A stretch of DNA of 64,000 bases, taken from the NCBI GenBank assembly GCA_004794785.1, contig SJOL01007330.1, forward strand, positions 675,785 through 739,784. The letters run 5' to 3'. Shown here in pieces: positions 10,969-23,289 of the stretch. Within the stretch, counting starts at the first letter, position 1, and each line of letters starts with the position of its first letter. This stretch comes from Opisthorchis felineus (taxonomy: Eukaryota > Platyhelminthes > Trematoda > Opisthorchiida > Opisthorchiidae). Under the pieces are notes generated by a model. The model had not been told where the DNA came from. It saw only the letters and a program-made list of their open reading frames with translations, and ran no database searches. The position numbers were made by a program, and so were the translations under genes.

Positions 10969-13900
10969 CCCCACGTGACACATCTGTCGAACTGACGTGA
11001 CGCTCGGCTCTTAGGAGTGGTTGGTCCTCCGGACACACAATTAGCCAGATTAGTGAATCTGGTTATCCCCCTTTTCAAGCATCGTAACCCATTCGCATAC
11101 TATGGATAGAAGTTTCTTCTCCAGCAGGCTGCAAAGCGAGTGTGTACGATATTTTTGCGAATTAAGTAGAACGTCTATGTATTATCTTTTTCATTTTTCA
11201 GGGCTTGGGAGCATGTTCCAATTTGGTGACCTCAGACGTCTTTTTCCAAATTACAACTGACCGGTGAGTTTTATAATTACCTGTTTTGGCTCAGCTGGAT
11301 ATCCCAGTTTGCGTCGGTACTACCGTTTTTCGGGAGAAATACACCTGTATGACCTGGAGAGTACTCTAGGGAGTGAATATATCCCGTCCGTGTTCTGAGC
11401 AAAACGTGCCCTCGAATTTGCGGTCACTTAACGAGGACCACCGAGTCTGGTTCATCAAAACAGTGTGGTCTGTTCGACTTACAGTAAGCGGCACTGTTGT
11501 TGCCATTAAAAACTCAGAAAAGGACGAGGCACAAAATTATTTCGTCAAAATTGACGTTCAAAGAATTACCACCAAACACAGCTGTTTACAAGGTGTCTTG
11601 GGCAATTGTTACGACACACAAAAAAACACCTGAAAGTGGCATGAAGATGCCTGAAATTCCTTTGGATGGTTATTTGTCAACTGAAAATACAACGCACGGG
11701 TGAGTCCTTCCAAATCAACACTAATTGCTAATTCTACGCGCTGCGTAGAACAGAAACGTATTTGCCGTTTCGGAAACCGTTGTTTACGTATGGACATAAG
11801 ATATGTGAAATTTGGGAAATCTGTGTGAGTCGTGAAACCAAACGGTTGTAAAACTGGTCTGAAAGTAGCCCCCGCCCCCGCAACCCACTAAGCGAACCAA
11901 CAATCTCGCAAAGATTATTTCTAATGCGTCACGTGATAATGCTTGTCTCGTTTTGTACCCTAGTCCCACCTCAAGCCATAAACGTACGACGATTCTGCCG
12001 AGTGATAGATAGTAGAAAGCCTCGTAATTCCACCAAAATACACGTAACGTTGCTTAAGGGCCTCGCAACAAAGGCATGAAGCGGTTCTAATAGACGAGAC
12101 CGCCTAGCATGCAAACGTCATAGGCCTGTTTCTTCTGAGCGGTGGTGAACTGATACCGACAACTCATGGTGTCTGTGTGCGGGACAACGCCAGAGAAAAT
12201 GGGGCACGGTATAGTCGATTGGCCGATTTTTTTTTACCAAGAACAAGGCTGACTCCATGGCCAATCTAGCAGTAGGAAACTCGACTCTTTCCGAGAAGAG
12301 ACAGCTTCTTTGAATCAACGAAGCTTATTGCACCACATGTCACGTTTTGTCTATCTTGCTGAATACAGTTACGTACGCAGGTCGCAAAAGGTAGAACCAT
12401 CTTAGATTTCTTTTGGGACCTGGTCCAAAACCAATGACATGAAGAAAAAATCAATTACCTTATAAAACAAATAAGTAAATTAACTCCAAACTTACATCAC
12501 GCAGTGGTCTTTCAATCTCCAGAGGGTGATTGACTACGGTGTACGACTGATGCCTGATTCCGTTGAATGGGACCTCCGGATTGTGGCGCTGTCCATCTTG
12601 TGTAAAAGGAGCGACAGGTTTGTCGTAGCTAAAGAAAATTTAATGAACGTGGACGAGGTTATCACCATCCAGGACAATCAAAGAGACTTTACCAACAATT
12701 TAGGCAATGTCACCTCAAGATAAAACTTTTGCCTCGAATGCAATAGAAAAATAGACTATTATTAATGGTACCTATGAGGCTCAAAATGAGTGGTATTTAC
12801 CTTCTCTCGATGCCTCTAAATAGTCTTTCTTTCGTAGTGGTCGGAGTTTATTACGTTCAGTTTAATTCTCTTCCCGACAGACACACATCACGTTGCCTGA
12901 TGCCTACCGACTCATCGGTAGAGAGATGGTAGTTCATTTTGTCGAGGATACCAGGAAAAAAGCAGTCCTATATAGTGGACGCTATCATGACTTCAACAGC
13001 TTGGTCAGAACGAGCCAGAGACGCTCACCTTCTCTGGACCACGCGAATACAGTTCAGGTGTATTAGACCAGTGCACAATGTCGAGCTTCAAGGCGTTTGC
13101 CTTTAGATTTACATTTGGTCGGCATCTGCCTGGTCGGATGTGCCTAGTACAGTGCATCGCGCCTACAGACACACAACGGGACAGGTAAAACTAAGAGCGG
13201 AATGCAAAAGCCGGGATTTGTGGGATTCGTATCATCTACATCAGTCTCGTTCAAGCAGTTGTTGTCCTCATTTAAGCCATAGCAACCGGAAAATTGCTGA
13301 GATTGAGTTCCGTTGATGTGAGAGCACAGCAGAACTGTATGGCTTCGGTTATTGGGTGTTTTAGCCCAATCATCTGACTTATCAAGTGGACTTTTCTATT
13401 ACTCGGTCACGGCACTCTGGAGGCAAATGTTTCGTGTGGTGTTTGGTGAGCTCGACGTCTCGAATGATGAACAAGAGTGTGAATCAGAACAGCTGCATCA
13501 AGACGTCCAAACGGAAGCGACGTGGAAATGAATTCTCCAAATCCAGAAACTACTCACAAATAACGAAACGGAATATCGCGGTAGGTTACAGTCGTCTGTG
13601 GTGTCACCTGAGGGGGAAGTCCTGAGAGGTGGACCACTCGATTGACATGGCCAGAAGATTTTTTGGTCGGTTCTCATGAGAAAGAAACTCCGCTTCTTTG
13701 GTGTGGACTGACCAGGAAACCCATACCAAGATAAAAAGGATAATGACTGTCAACGATGTCGGCTGTTACTACGCTTCCCGGTTCTTTACAGCAAAGTTAT
13801 CCGCAGTAAATGTGAGACCTCCTCTCAGCCTTCAACTGGCAGTTGGTGCAGACTTACCATCAGCAATGACAAATAGAGCGCGCCGTTTGACTTTGTAGCA

Positions 13901-14160
13901 TACCATTTGATGCTGCCCTAGTTGAAATCCTGAAAACAAAATATTTATCTAACCTAGGAGAACAAACAACATATCCTGTTGGTGTGCTTGTGACGGTGAA
14001 TATGAACCAAAAGTGAGATACAAAATCAAAAGGTACTCATATTCGTTGTTGATAGTATGAAAGGGTTGTGAAATTTTGAATAGTGACCTTATCCTATAAA
14101 TGCAGTCAGTCTGTGTGGCAAAGCCGCGAAGCATTGTTAATTTTTTTCATTAGCAATGTA
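10969..14160. other. No supported gene apart from the candidate exon at 11202
   Basis: Several unrelated short frames lie on both strands. Runs of 'ccgcccccgc' and poly-T occur near 11870 and 12230. No recognised repeat is present until the family-A copy at 14161. Confidence 0.3.
11202..11263 (+). CDS. Candidate short internal exon, unrecognised
   Basis: A strong acceptor (pyrimidine run TTTTTCATTTTTCAG) ends at 11201 and a strong donor (ACCG followed by GTGAGT) begins at 11264. The 62-base segment is open only in phase 0 and reads GLGACSNLVTSDVFFQITTD plus two bases. About 220 bases downstream, a plus frame around 11493-11610 (SGTVVAIKNSEKDEAQNYFV) has protein-like composition and codons starting mainly with purines. 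It does not join to this exon in phase by any junction I can find. Splice-site quality is the main support and no family is recognised. Confidence 0.2.
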
Positions 14161-14500
14161 AGATCGAACTCGCGACCACCGGGCTAGTAGTCGAAGGCTA
14201 AATCGTTCGGCCACGAGCGGCTGGTAGGCAGTTTGGTAACACTTACTAAGAATATGGTCATTTCCATCCCGCGTAACGTAACCTCACGCTGACTGGCCAT
14301 TCGAGTGACGACTACTCACACGGAAGGCGTAAGGACTTTTTGAGATGTTTGTCACTGCTTACTGATACTTACTTCTAACAGGGATTTCATCTTGTAAACT
14401 ATGCTGAGTAACGAAGAAACTCTGTGAAGCTGTTTCGTTCTTTTTGGGTTGAATCAGCAGCGCGCACCTGATGAATCTTTGTGGAGGTCATGCGAGTCCA
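14161..14500 (-). repeat. Family-A repeat, reverse copy in two pieces
   Basis: Bases 14161-14330 carry the reversed head ('gatcgaactcgcgaccacc', 'cgttcggccacgagcggc') and 5' arm. Bases 14381-14500 carry a reversed 3' body ('gaagctgtttcgttc'). The order of the pieces suggests rearrangement or two insertions. Confidence 0.5.
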
Positions 14501-15366
14501 TCAGAGTACTATAACCCTCACTTTCAGTTCTGACTTGTCAGAACGTACATTTGTACGCCAATTCTCAATTAAACCGATGCTCAATCACGGAACCAAGTCT
14601 TATTTCGACCACTCGGTGGCACTAGTCGAAGACAAAATGTTTTAAATTTGAAACCTGAGCAACGTTCAGCCAGTGCTTAACGTGGCCATCGGAACCTCAT
14701 CATCTAAATATTCACTCGGTGCGACGAAACATGGGTGACATAAAATGGGGCGCAATGTCACCTTGGGATAAATTTTTCAACCTAGGAGATCGTGCCTATT
14801 CTTATTTGTTACTAGGGATGATAATGGCCTAAAACTCAGAAAAGTTTCAACGGAAGCACAAAGAAGATCCAAAAAGTGTGCTCAAGTGTTTCCCCATTTC
14901 TCAGGTGAATCTTGCGTAAATGTTGAGGCTTTCGGTAGGAAATTGTGGGCGTCCATTGAGGTCAACCGGGGCTACCATGTACTTTACAACTGAAAGAAAC
15001 CCGTCTTGGTATGAGTTATGCTCAGACCTTCCCTTTAGACAATGCGCAACAACTTGTATTTCTTAATAGGTTTGCTGTTACAGTGAGTTCTAGAAATGGC
15101 AAGCCAGGAACGAACCCAACATCCGAACATGGGAGGAAGCATTCATCTCCTTCTTGTAAGGGCATTTTGGTGGAAAACACTGAAACTGGCGTTGATATAT
15201 CAACGCTCACACGCTAGATGTCATTAATAAGAATGAGACAATCTAGCTAGGTGTGTTTTAGTTCGGGCCACTTTGACACAGTATAATTTCCATCCAAACT
15301 ATTAGAGGGAAGCCGTAAAATCTAAGAGACATTTATTTTCTGGGGAAGTAGGTAGCTTTTCAAACA
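14501..15366. other. No supported feature
   Basis: Short facing frames lie at 15011-15217 and 15022-15210. There are no splice-flanked exons or recognised repeats. Confidence 0.3.
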
Positions 15367-15418
15367 GATTTTCGGTCAGTAAGTTCGCACTCTATCCACT
15401 GAGCTATCTCGAGCTCAA
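15367..15418 (-). repeat. Family-D tRNA-like head fragment
   Basis: Reverse complement of a head with 'gagatagctcagtggatag', followed by spacing and 'cttactgaccgaaaatc'. It matches the heads of the family-D SINEs at 36618 and 59735 but lacks a clear B-box. Confidence 0.35.
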
Positions 15419-15549
15419 GAAGGACTAACAGACGGCCGCTGTGCCGTAGCACACTCAAAATGTCTCCTCTTTGGGTGGTGATCATCGACAACACATTTGT
15501 CATGCTCGAGGAACAATTTGGCAATCGTACCGTACTACTCATAGGGTTA

Positions 15550-15680
15550 CTGAAAGTTTCGAAAGGCCACTATCGTTTTCGCTTTTCTTGAGGTTTATCA
15601 GGTAGGCAAATTCCCAGAGTTTCTATCAAATTTACCTTCTACTGAATTGCACGTAGTCGGCGAAATACACGCGGTTGCAA
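15550..15680 (+). repeat. Family-B fragment
   Basis: Contains 'ctttcttgagg'-like sequence, 'tatcaggtaggcaaattccc', 'ttctactgaattgcacgtag' and 'cggcgaaatacacgcggttg', the 5' internal part of family B in forward orientation. The terminal motif is degraded. Confidence 0.5.
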
Positions 15681-15902
15681 ATTACATTCAACCTTGCTGA
15701 TTTCATTACCCCTCTAGTTCAATCTCACACTGTCCTGATGAGTAACTCTGATTGTCAAAGATTCACAGAAAAGCTGTGCAGAAATTGTATATGGTGGTAT
15801 CCTCCGAGTGCTGATACGTGTTAGTTAACAAACATTGCTATCAAAAACTGTCAAATGTGCTACAAAATATGACGCAAGACCCGGTGTTCTTATTCCACAC
15901 CC

Positions 15903-16668
15903 TCCTCGGATTTATTTGAAAGCCTTATTGTGAAGAAAAGAATAAAGGTGGACAGAGAAGAGACCTGGTGCTAGCTTAGTACAGTCATTCCGAGGTGCCT
16001 ACGCCTCCAGACACTCATTCAGGCAATCCGGATAGAAACTGACAACAAGATCGCCACTGACATCGGTTGGCAGCCATATCTTCCAGTGTCTTCAACCAGG
16101 CGCCGTGGGGATCACGCGGTCCCCATACTGGAAGGCGAGTAGCACCGACAGCATCCAAACATTTCGTAGTCTTCTTCATACCCCTCTGCCAGGTCAAGGG
16201 TTGGCCACCTCTCTGCTTCCGCTACTCTGAGTTGGGCATGGAAAACAGCACTGTCTTCGGCAAACGATGGTTAGGCATATGCAATACATGGCCTAACGAA
16301 CGCAGCTTCTGGTGCTGGACACATTCTTCAATGGAATTACCCACTGCACAACCGATAACTCTCTTTCTGAATGCCTCGTTACGGACCCGCCGACACCAAC
16401 CCACACGAGCTATGGTCTTGAGATAACGATTGTCGAACACCTGAAGACGTCTCAGTTCCGCTGCTCGAACAGGTCAGCTCTCACAGCCATACAACAAAAC
16501 AGTCCGCACTGTTGCCTGATACGCACGTCCCTTGAGATTCAGGGATATACCGCTTTGACGCCATAGGTGTATCAAATTAGCAAACGCGACCCGGGCCTTG
16601 CAGATTCGTGCATTGACCTCATCTGTCACACTACAGTCAGAACTAATACAACTTCCAATACAGCTTCC
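15903..16668 (-). mobile_element. Non-LTR retrotransposon 3' fragment (broken reverse-transcriptase C-terminus)
   Basis: On the minus strand from about 16665 the frame reads SSDCSVTDEVNARICKARVA, then a YGCES block, then VFDNRYLKTIARVGWCRRVR, then LGHVLHMPNHRLPKTVLF, and ends [13 protein letters not shown] with a normal stop at 16015. This is the region C-terminal to the reverse-transcriptase catalytic domain in RTE/CR1-type LINE proteins. Two in-frame stops are visible where the family normally has Trp: YGCES-stop (TGA) and MPNSE-stop (TAG). Catalytic and endonuclease domains are absent, so the copy is 5' truncated and dead. The 3' UTR (GTAGGCACCTCGGAATGA) is shared with copies at 47872 and 55480. 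Confidence 0.85.
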
Positions 16669-16725
16669 GGCCAGTAATTTCGCCCGTTAACTACTGAGTC
16701 CCTATATGACCAAATCACAGGGATA
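16668..16725 (-). repeat. Family-D-like tRNA head remnant beside the LINE
   Basis: The sequence 'ccggccagtaatttcgcccgttaactactgagtc' is a reversed tRNA-like head similar to 15367 and 59735. It abuts the 5' truncation point of the LINE fragment. It is short and uncertain. Confidence 0.3.
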
Positions 16726-18295
16726 CAGCTCTGCTTCTAAACAAATTAAATTGTCCATGGGTATAGACATGAAAAGGAATCCATCGTTGTCTCACTGCCG
16801 GACGGGCAATCCCAGGCAAATACTGTTACGCAACCCCTCCCCCTAAAAGAAATGTTTTTAGACACGGAACAATAAATAGTGGCCTAATTCCCGTCAGGGA
16901 CACAACAACTGTTCAGTGTAGACTGATTCACCTCTCCAAAAAGATATGGTTTGAGGGTGATGGGATTCGACTACTTGATTGTGACATTTTATGCGATTCT
17001 CTCCAGTTGTTCTACTCTTTCTGCCTTCTTTGTGCACGTGATGGCCATATATAAGGGGAAAAACAGCAGCGCTATAAAGTTGTTCCTCTAGGTGGCGGTG
17101 TTGACACCCGAACGCAGTTACACTCCCTCAGATCTTACAAACACACTGGTTCACTCGGCAACAGTTTGCACCGACATCTCTTGGGTGGTCATTGTCGCGA
17201 ACAGCCACTACGATATTCCGGATGGCGTGCTGTTCGATTCGTCGTATTATGCTTGGGCAACTTAGTCAAGTTAAACTAACAGTCACGTGATCTGGTTTAC
17301 GCCAGTGGATATGGGAAAACCGTGTGTGAAACCGATAAAACAGAAGCAACGTCCAACTAGTAATTAAACAAGTTTGGAGGCAAACTTCAGCCTCGTCTTT
17401 CATGCCAGTGCTAATTTGGCGCCCGTCCAACTGAAGATTTATTGTTATTACGAATTTGCTCTATTGCAGTCACATGCATTCTCTTCGGTTCAGACGTATC
17501 GACAGAGAGCGAACATGCCCCATTGTGAAAACTGGCCGCTTCTGTTTCCAAGGCAGTGAAAGTCAAGCATGTGACGTCCTTCTGTAGGTTAAAAAAATCA
17601 CAGTAGAAGCTAATTCTGCGCCATGTCGGAGTTGTAGAGTACTCCAAGATCCTCCAAGAAGGAAATTGGTTAAGGCATTTCTCAACAAAAAAACTTTTTG
17701 TGAATGCTGTCTATCGATGTGACTGCAATCGCGCGTTCATCTGGAGTTGATTCGTACGCGGTCTTACAACTGTGACGGTCTTACCGGTCTCCACAGTATC
17801 TTATATTTTTTAGAAATCACCTAATTTACCCAGGTAGGTTAGAGAAGATTATTCGGCAGAAAGTTCCAATCCGATGTGGTTCTACTCCAACAATGTTCAG
17901 AATCACTAACTTTATCCCGCACTTTGTGCCACGGAGATCCCTTGAGCAATGTTCTAAACAAATCAAAGATGTTTCTTCGCGCTGAGGAAAGGAAGCATAC
18001 AGGTAAAACGCAAGAGAGTAGAAATGAAAATGGATGGAAGCAATAGTCGGATAAACAGGCGTCACCTGTTAGGATGGATGGTTCCCAAGGCCCTGTCGTT
18101 CGGCTGGATGCCCTGGATGAGGCATTCGGTTTATTAAGTAGTAAACAGTTTCGTGCGAACGAAAACCAGAGACGAGCGAACATTTGGGTTTTCTGCAACT
18201 TCTCATCAGGCTTCTAAGGCTGTGAAATCGTTGGTATTACACCCTTTTCCGGTTAGAAATTTGCGCAGAGATATTGCAGTATATTTTCATGATAG
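16726..18295. other. No supported gene
   Basis: The longest frame (minus, 17839-18198) contains a hydrophobic stretch (FSFLLSCVLPVCFLSS). It overlaps another open minus frame, has no splice context, and resembles nothing known to me. Confidence 0.3.
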
Positions 18296-18613
18296 ACACT
18301 ACTCACAAAGTTGCTGAAAGCTCTTCGACAGCCCACGACCAGTTTCGCCTTTCTTGGGACTCATCAGGTAGGCGGAGTCCCCTCCAACCTTATATTCTAC
18401 TTGAACCCAAATTGTACTCAACCGGCGAGATACGCTCATTCTCAAACACCAAATTAGTTTGCAAGTGAGTGTATTTCTCAAATTACATAAAATCTGGATG
18501 AAATTATGACATAAGGTCGATTGGACTACTCCTAACTGGTAAGCGTAAAGATGAACGAAACCTGTAGTGAACTGCTGAATAGTTTAGCGACCTTATAAGT
18601 AGTGTATTCTGCC
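18296..18613. repeat. Family-B fold-back element with terminal inverted repeats
   Basis: The left end (18297-18355) reads 'acactactcacaaagttgct' and continues to 'accagtttcgccttt'. The reverse complement of the right end (18552-18612) reads 'acactacttataaggtcgct' and continues to 'acaggtttcgttc'. The imperfect terminal inverted repeats are therefore about 60 bases in an element of about 318 bases with no coding capacity. This is the cleanest single copy for defining the ends. Confidence 0.65.
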
Positions 18614-20157
18614 AAGAAAATGAGCAGGTGGTTGAGTTTGATGAATAATAACGCTTGTGTTGTCTGACTGGATGCCTCAGGGTTAACCTCAAAAGCTAGA
18701 GAACAGTTTTGCTGTACGTGAGCGGGTTTGCATGCCCTAGCCTCGGGAGTATTTTGGTGGCTTCAGGACGTTTTACGCGTAGATGAACACAGATGCTCGT
18801 GCATCGACCGAGGATATGATTGTCTAGGCTGAGGATGAAAAAACAAGGGAATCAAAGATTGTTGCTGCTGTTGTGGAATGACAGAATCGCCTTATCGTGG
18901 ATACAGTCAAGCAAAGACCTGTTAAACAGAACAGCCATAATGGCAAAAATAGGAAATATTTGCTATATTTCAGGCAGAGACTGGTTTGTGATTACGTTTA
19001 ACCTAGCGCTTTTGGGGTGGTTGAGGAGAATTCCAATCCGAACGCGGCTGACTGCTCTTGAATGAACCATAAGTCACCGGTGCGAAATATTCATTTTGCA
19101 GGCGGTGAGGAGTTTCAAACCAAGATTTTATCCTCAACTGAAGTATGCTTGTGTGAAATAGTTTCACGGAATGATATTACAAGCAGATCAACGCGGAACG
19201 CAAGTGCACTAGACTGTACGGATATTGAACTGACTGAAAAGTCACCAGAAGCTGAAAATCAAGCTGGAGATACCCGTTGCCATATCGGTCAACATAGAAA
19301 ATATATGCAACAATGGCCCAACAAAAACAGTAGTCTATGGGAGAAGCAAAATGATTGGGTGACAGATGGGGCATTTAGAAGAACCAATGGCGGGAGTGCC
19401 AGAGAACGGCCTGGTTTACGTGTCACTAAACGTACTGGTTGGTTATTGGTTGTTAAATGAAGACAAAAGATTGGCTATGGCCAACAGACCAATGACGCAA
19501 ACGCAAGAGGCTAGACAGCTGATTTGGATAGCTTATTGACATATCTTACCTCAGCTGTTTGCCTAAAATGCGATGTAGCACACCATGCCTAAAAGCCAAA
19601 AAGTACAGTATAGTTGCTTCCTTCATCAGCAGGGTGCATATCAGGCATCTTTAAGGGGACTGGAGGCCGCTAGCATCCTGATAGGGGTATGAAGACCGAC
19701 ATATTCAAGTAGATATTTAGCTTTCACGTAGGTCGGCTAAAAACTCAGTTCACTGTCATTTTCCGAGGCATCTAATGCCAAAACCGAATGGAACAGACAG
19801 GCTAAAAAATCAGTTCCACGCACACAAGCATGCCATTTAGTACGCACTGGTTCACACGCACGCATTCTCCAAAGATTGGAAATTCTCGTGCCAGTGTCAC
19901 TGTTTTCCTGCTTCCATGACCTTTCACACAAACACAGGCTCACCGAAAAGAAAGAAAACGAAAAAACTTGTTGCTTACGTCATATTGCTTGAACCATTTA
20001 AGAGGCGCATATGTATGCAATTCACATTGGGCCGGGAGACGAGAACAAATGTGCTCAGTAATTTGGCTTGCGGAAGCCTACGTGTTCCATCAAACCACAC
20101 ACCATGGATTCCAAGGTGTATGAGGCCCTACAGTACACTGCTGTGAACCCTAGGGCA
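18614..20157. other. No supported gene; one long open plus frame
   Basis: A plus frame at 19062-19460 follows a good acceptor (TTCATTTTGCAG at 19102) and encodes a hydrophilic, Ser/Asn/Glu-rich peptide (NDITSRSTRNASALDCTDIE). No donor or family match is visible, so I leave it as a note only. Confidence 0.25.
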
Positions 20158-20315
20158 TTCCTCCCACGTCGTAGGCTGTTGAAGAGCTCTCAGCAACCTT
20201 ATGTATCGCGATATCTTGAAGCAAAGGGCGGCCTGGCGCAGCATCATAAACGAGAGATTCAGCTGGGTTCCAGGCGAGTCTCCCGTTAAAACCAAAACGG
20301 TATGCGAATGAGTGT
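20158..20315 (-). repeat. Family-B fragment
   Basis: Carries the reverse-orientation blocks 'ctcagcaaccttatg', 'cgcgatatcttgaagc', 'cataaacgagagattcag' and 'cgttaaaaccaaaac'. The internal order is the same as in the 7340 copy but with a deletion. Confidence 0.55.
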
Positions 20316-20788
20316 GCTTCACTTCTTCCCATGTTGTTAACCGATGGCTATCAGCATCGTGTTGGACCCTCTTCCTCAGGCAAGCGCAAAACAATACACG
20401 AAGGTGGGTTTGTAAGGATCCAAGTTTCGCTGATGCGTCATGTCACTCAATAAACGAAATGCATGGAAAATAAAATGAACTGAATATACTCTTATGGTTT
20501 GCCGTAAAGAGATGCAATTCAATGCTGTCAGAAGTTCATTAACAGTGTTTCCGTTTACCGAGAACAGCCATTTTTGTGTTCATCCGGCCGCGCAAAGCTC
20601 CCCAAAGTCCATGGATTTACGGACTATTGATGTGACGGTGAATTTATCCAGAACATTACCAACCCTATGGATTCCATCGATTTCCCCTCATTTGTTTGCT
20701 GGGATAGCCTGATATTTCGAGTTTCACATGATAATCAGCAAATTTGACTGCGTGCCGAAGTAGTGGCATCTCAGATGTGCTTATCAGT

Positions 20789-20850
20789 TGCTGATCTATT
20801 CGCTGAGGTTGGCAAGACTCAGTTTGCAAATGTTTCGTCAGCAAACGAAG
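20789..20850 (-). repeat. Family-C fragment
   Basis: The sequence 'gctgatctattcgctgaggt' followed by 'tttgcaaatgtttcgtcagc' is the reverse complement of the family-C core (TGACGAAACGTTTGCAA then GCTCGGCGAACAGATCAA). It explains the SVADLFAEVG peptide in the long plus frame here. Confidence 0.45.
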
Positions 20851-22699
20851 GGAGGTCAACGGGATGGGGCAGGACGTGTACTTCCTTCTCACCTTATACG
20901 AAATCCACGAATAAGCAAGTGCCCACTTTTACCACCCAAGCAGGCTGCCCACCTAACCACACACCACCACACAGCTCGACGGAACTACTGTTCCGCATTA
21001 TGAACTCTCGTAGGCAATACGTTTCCATATTTAACTGCATGAAACTCATGAAAATCGTGGTTTGCAGAAAACCACACACTATAGGGACGTATTTCTGTCT
21101 GATACATGCAGCAATAACGGATCACACTGTGGAAAAATACAACGTAGAAATGAACTTTTTCGTGTGTGAGCTACTGGTTGTTCTGTGTATTCGAGACTGA
21201 CAGTCCCGACAGTTTTTCCGCTTGCTCTAATTCCAAAGATGGTGTTCTTCATTTGCTCCGACCCGCGCACCCCAAGTTCCGTTCCCGTGATTCGCGTGTG
21301 AGTTGACGTCACGCTGTCGGCGTCCACATTGCAAATTATGACGGTGCCACTGTCTGCCCAGCTTGATTGTTACATTCTCAACCGACCATATACTCGGATC
21401 TGTCTAGATCGTGACCACGCAAGGAGTGCTATTTTTGCAAGCCTATGACTAAAAGTTCAGACGACACAAACCGCCTATTTCCGTTTTACTCGGCTGTAGT
21501 GTATACTCATCTGATTATAAACAACACAACAAGTTAGGGAGGTGGCACCGTCGCCTACGTCCGCTAGGTAACAACGTCGAAATAATGTTGCGAATGCGGA
21601 AAATACGTTTTTAAATCCGCCAGGACGATTTCCCACTAATCATCTGTGCATTTGGAATAACGTAGACTCATTGCTTATTAACTCTTTTACGAACATTAAG
21701 ATGGTGAGCTCCTAGATAGTTGGTTTGCCGGTTGCGTGATACCGCTCAACGTCATTTGTTCAGCAATTATCAAGAGAATGACACCAACTGTTTCCCATTC
21801 TATTCCTCAACAAATTGCTGAACCGAAATCTTTGCTTAGGTAAAAGCATGATGTGAAGTGATAGGAGTGTAATGAATTTCCTGTGCCTCTGGTCATAACT
21901 GACCCGGAATATCGCAAAGGGAACTCTGTCTTCCAGTTACTCCTAACCGGTCAGGATGATCGATTTTGCTTCAAAGGCTTCAGCTGCCCATTTGGGAGGA
22001 TATCATGAATTTTCGGGCAAACCGCAAGCATTGAATTGCATTTCGTTCATGTAGAATTCTCACATCATTCAGGGAGTTGATTGTGTTAAACTGACCGTAT
22101 CACCTGAATTGGTCTGATTTTCACTCACCAATGGCGGATAAGTGAAGAGGACATCAGAAGCTAACCAGGTTTTACGCTGTTACGCCCGTGCGTTGAAGAA
22201 CTAAGCCTTTTAGTCGTCTGGCCTGCCTAGAAATGCAGCCTCTATCGCCCTCGTATGAAGTGAAACCGAGGTAACCGAATTCTGTGCATAATTCTGTCAT
22301 TCTTCTGTGCATTCTTAGTGGTCGTTGGTAGAAAAGTGAACCTAGTCTCAATCATCGTGGTAAATGAGGATTAATATCACAGTAGTGTTGACAAGACACT
22401 CAAATGAATTTGGATTCGAGTTTCGCTCTTATTAGAGCTCATAAGCAGAGCGTACTTTTGGCCGTGCCGGACATTCGACGTGCGAGATGAGTACTACTCA
22501 GTCAGAACATGCTTGACGCACTGGAATTATCACGTCTGAACAGGGCAGGGTGTCCACGCTTTAACAGAGGCTTTAACAGAATGTTTGGTTTGCTCGATGG
22601 CTCGAACGACAACCCAGTAACTGTTCTGGTCCTGTCGACTGATTCACGCGCCTTTCAGGACTTCCCTCCAGTTGAGAAGCCCAAAGGACGCTTCGACTG
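20851..22699. other. No supported feature
   Basis: The long plus frame (20763-21200) starts inside the family-C repeat and has no further support. Around 22430-22500, 'cttattagagctcataagc' resembles the border of family E. Confidence 0.3.
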
Positions 22700-23065
22700 G
22701 ATGTAGCTGGTTGCGGGATTTTTAGAATTCAAGTTCAAATCAACCAAATTTGAACAGTCCTTCTGCTATCCTGGGACAATTATTCTGGTGAGTCCACACC
22801 AAACGCGGGAAGCAGTGGAACTGAGTTCGAAAGGAAGTGCATCCATCCTGCGCTAGCGGAGTGGTGGTGACACGCTCATCTCGAATGTAAGATGTCATGT
22901 GTTGAAACCTCGGCACAGACAAGAATATGCACTGCTGATTAGCTCTAATAGGAGCGAAATTTGACTTCAGTGCTTCCTCCCTTCAGTGTGGACTTACCAG
23001 AGTAAATGCGCCAGGACAGGGGGAAGATTGTTCAAACGTGAGTGATGTGAAGAGGCATTCCATGA
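22700..23065. repeat. Family-E inverted pair
   Basis: The left arm (about 22700-22925) is the reverse orientation ('gttgcgggatttttagaatt', 'cctgggacaattattctggt', 'gagtccacacc'). The right arm (about 22930-23065) is forward ('ctctaataggagcgaaat', 'gtgtggacttaccagag', 'caggacag'). The arms face each other with 'tgcactgctgattag' near the centre. Single copies lie at 45108 (forward) and 48357 (reverse). Confidence 0.5.
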
Positions 23066-23289
23066 GTCACGCGACCACCCAGAACTAGTCAGATGAATAT
23101 GTCGTTTGTGATATTCTTCAACTGAATGTGCGGCACAAAAACAGCCTCATAATGCAGTTGACACGACGTTCGCGAAATCGTAGTATATTTCTTTGACGAA
23201 ACACAATATACATAAACCAGCACTTTACTTGTGTCTCCCGTTAGCATCAAAGTCATTTGAAAATGAGCGTTATTCAGCAATGGCTTAAA

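Noticed and set aside
17839..18198. 119-codon minus frame with hydrophobic stretch
   Set aside because: An overlapping frame is also open, and there is no start context, splice site or homology.
20763..21200. 145-codon plus frame
   Set aside because: Its start lies in a family-C repeat (SVADLFAEVG is repeat-derived), the rest lacks splice sites or homology, and other frames nearby are also open.
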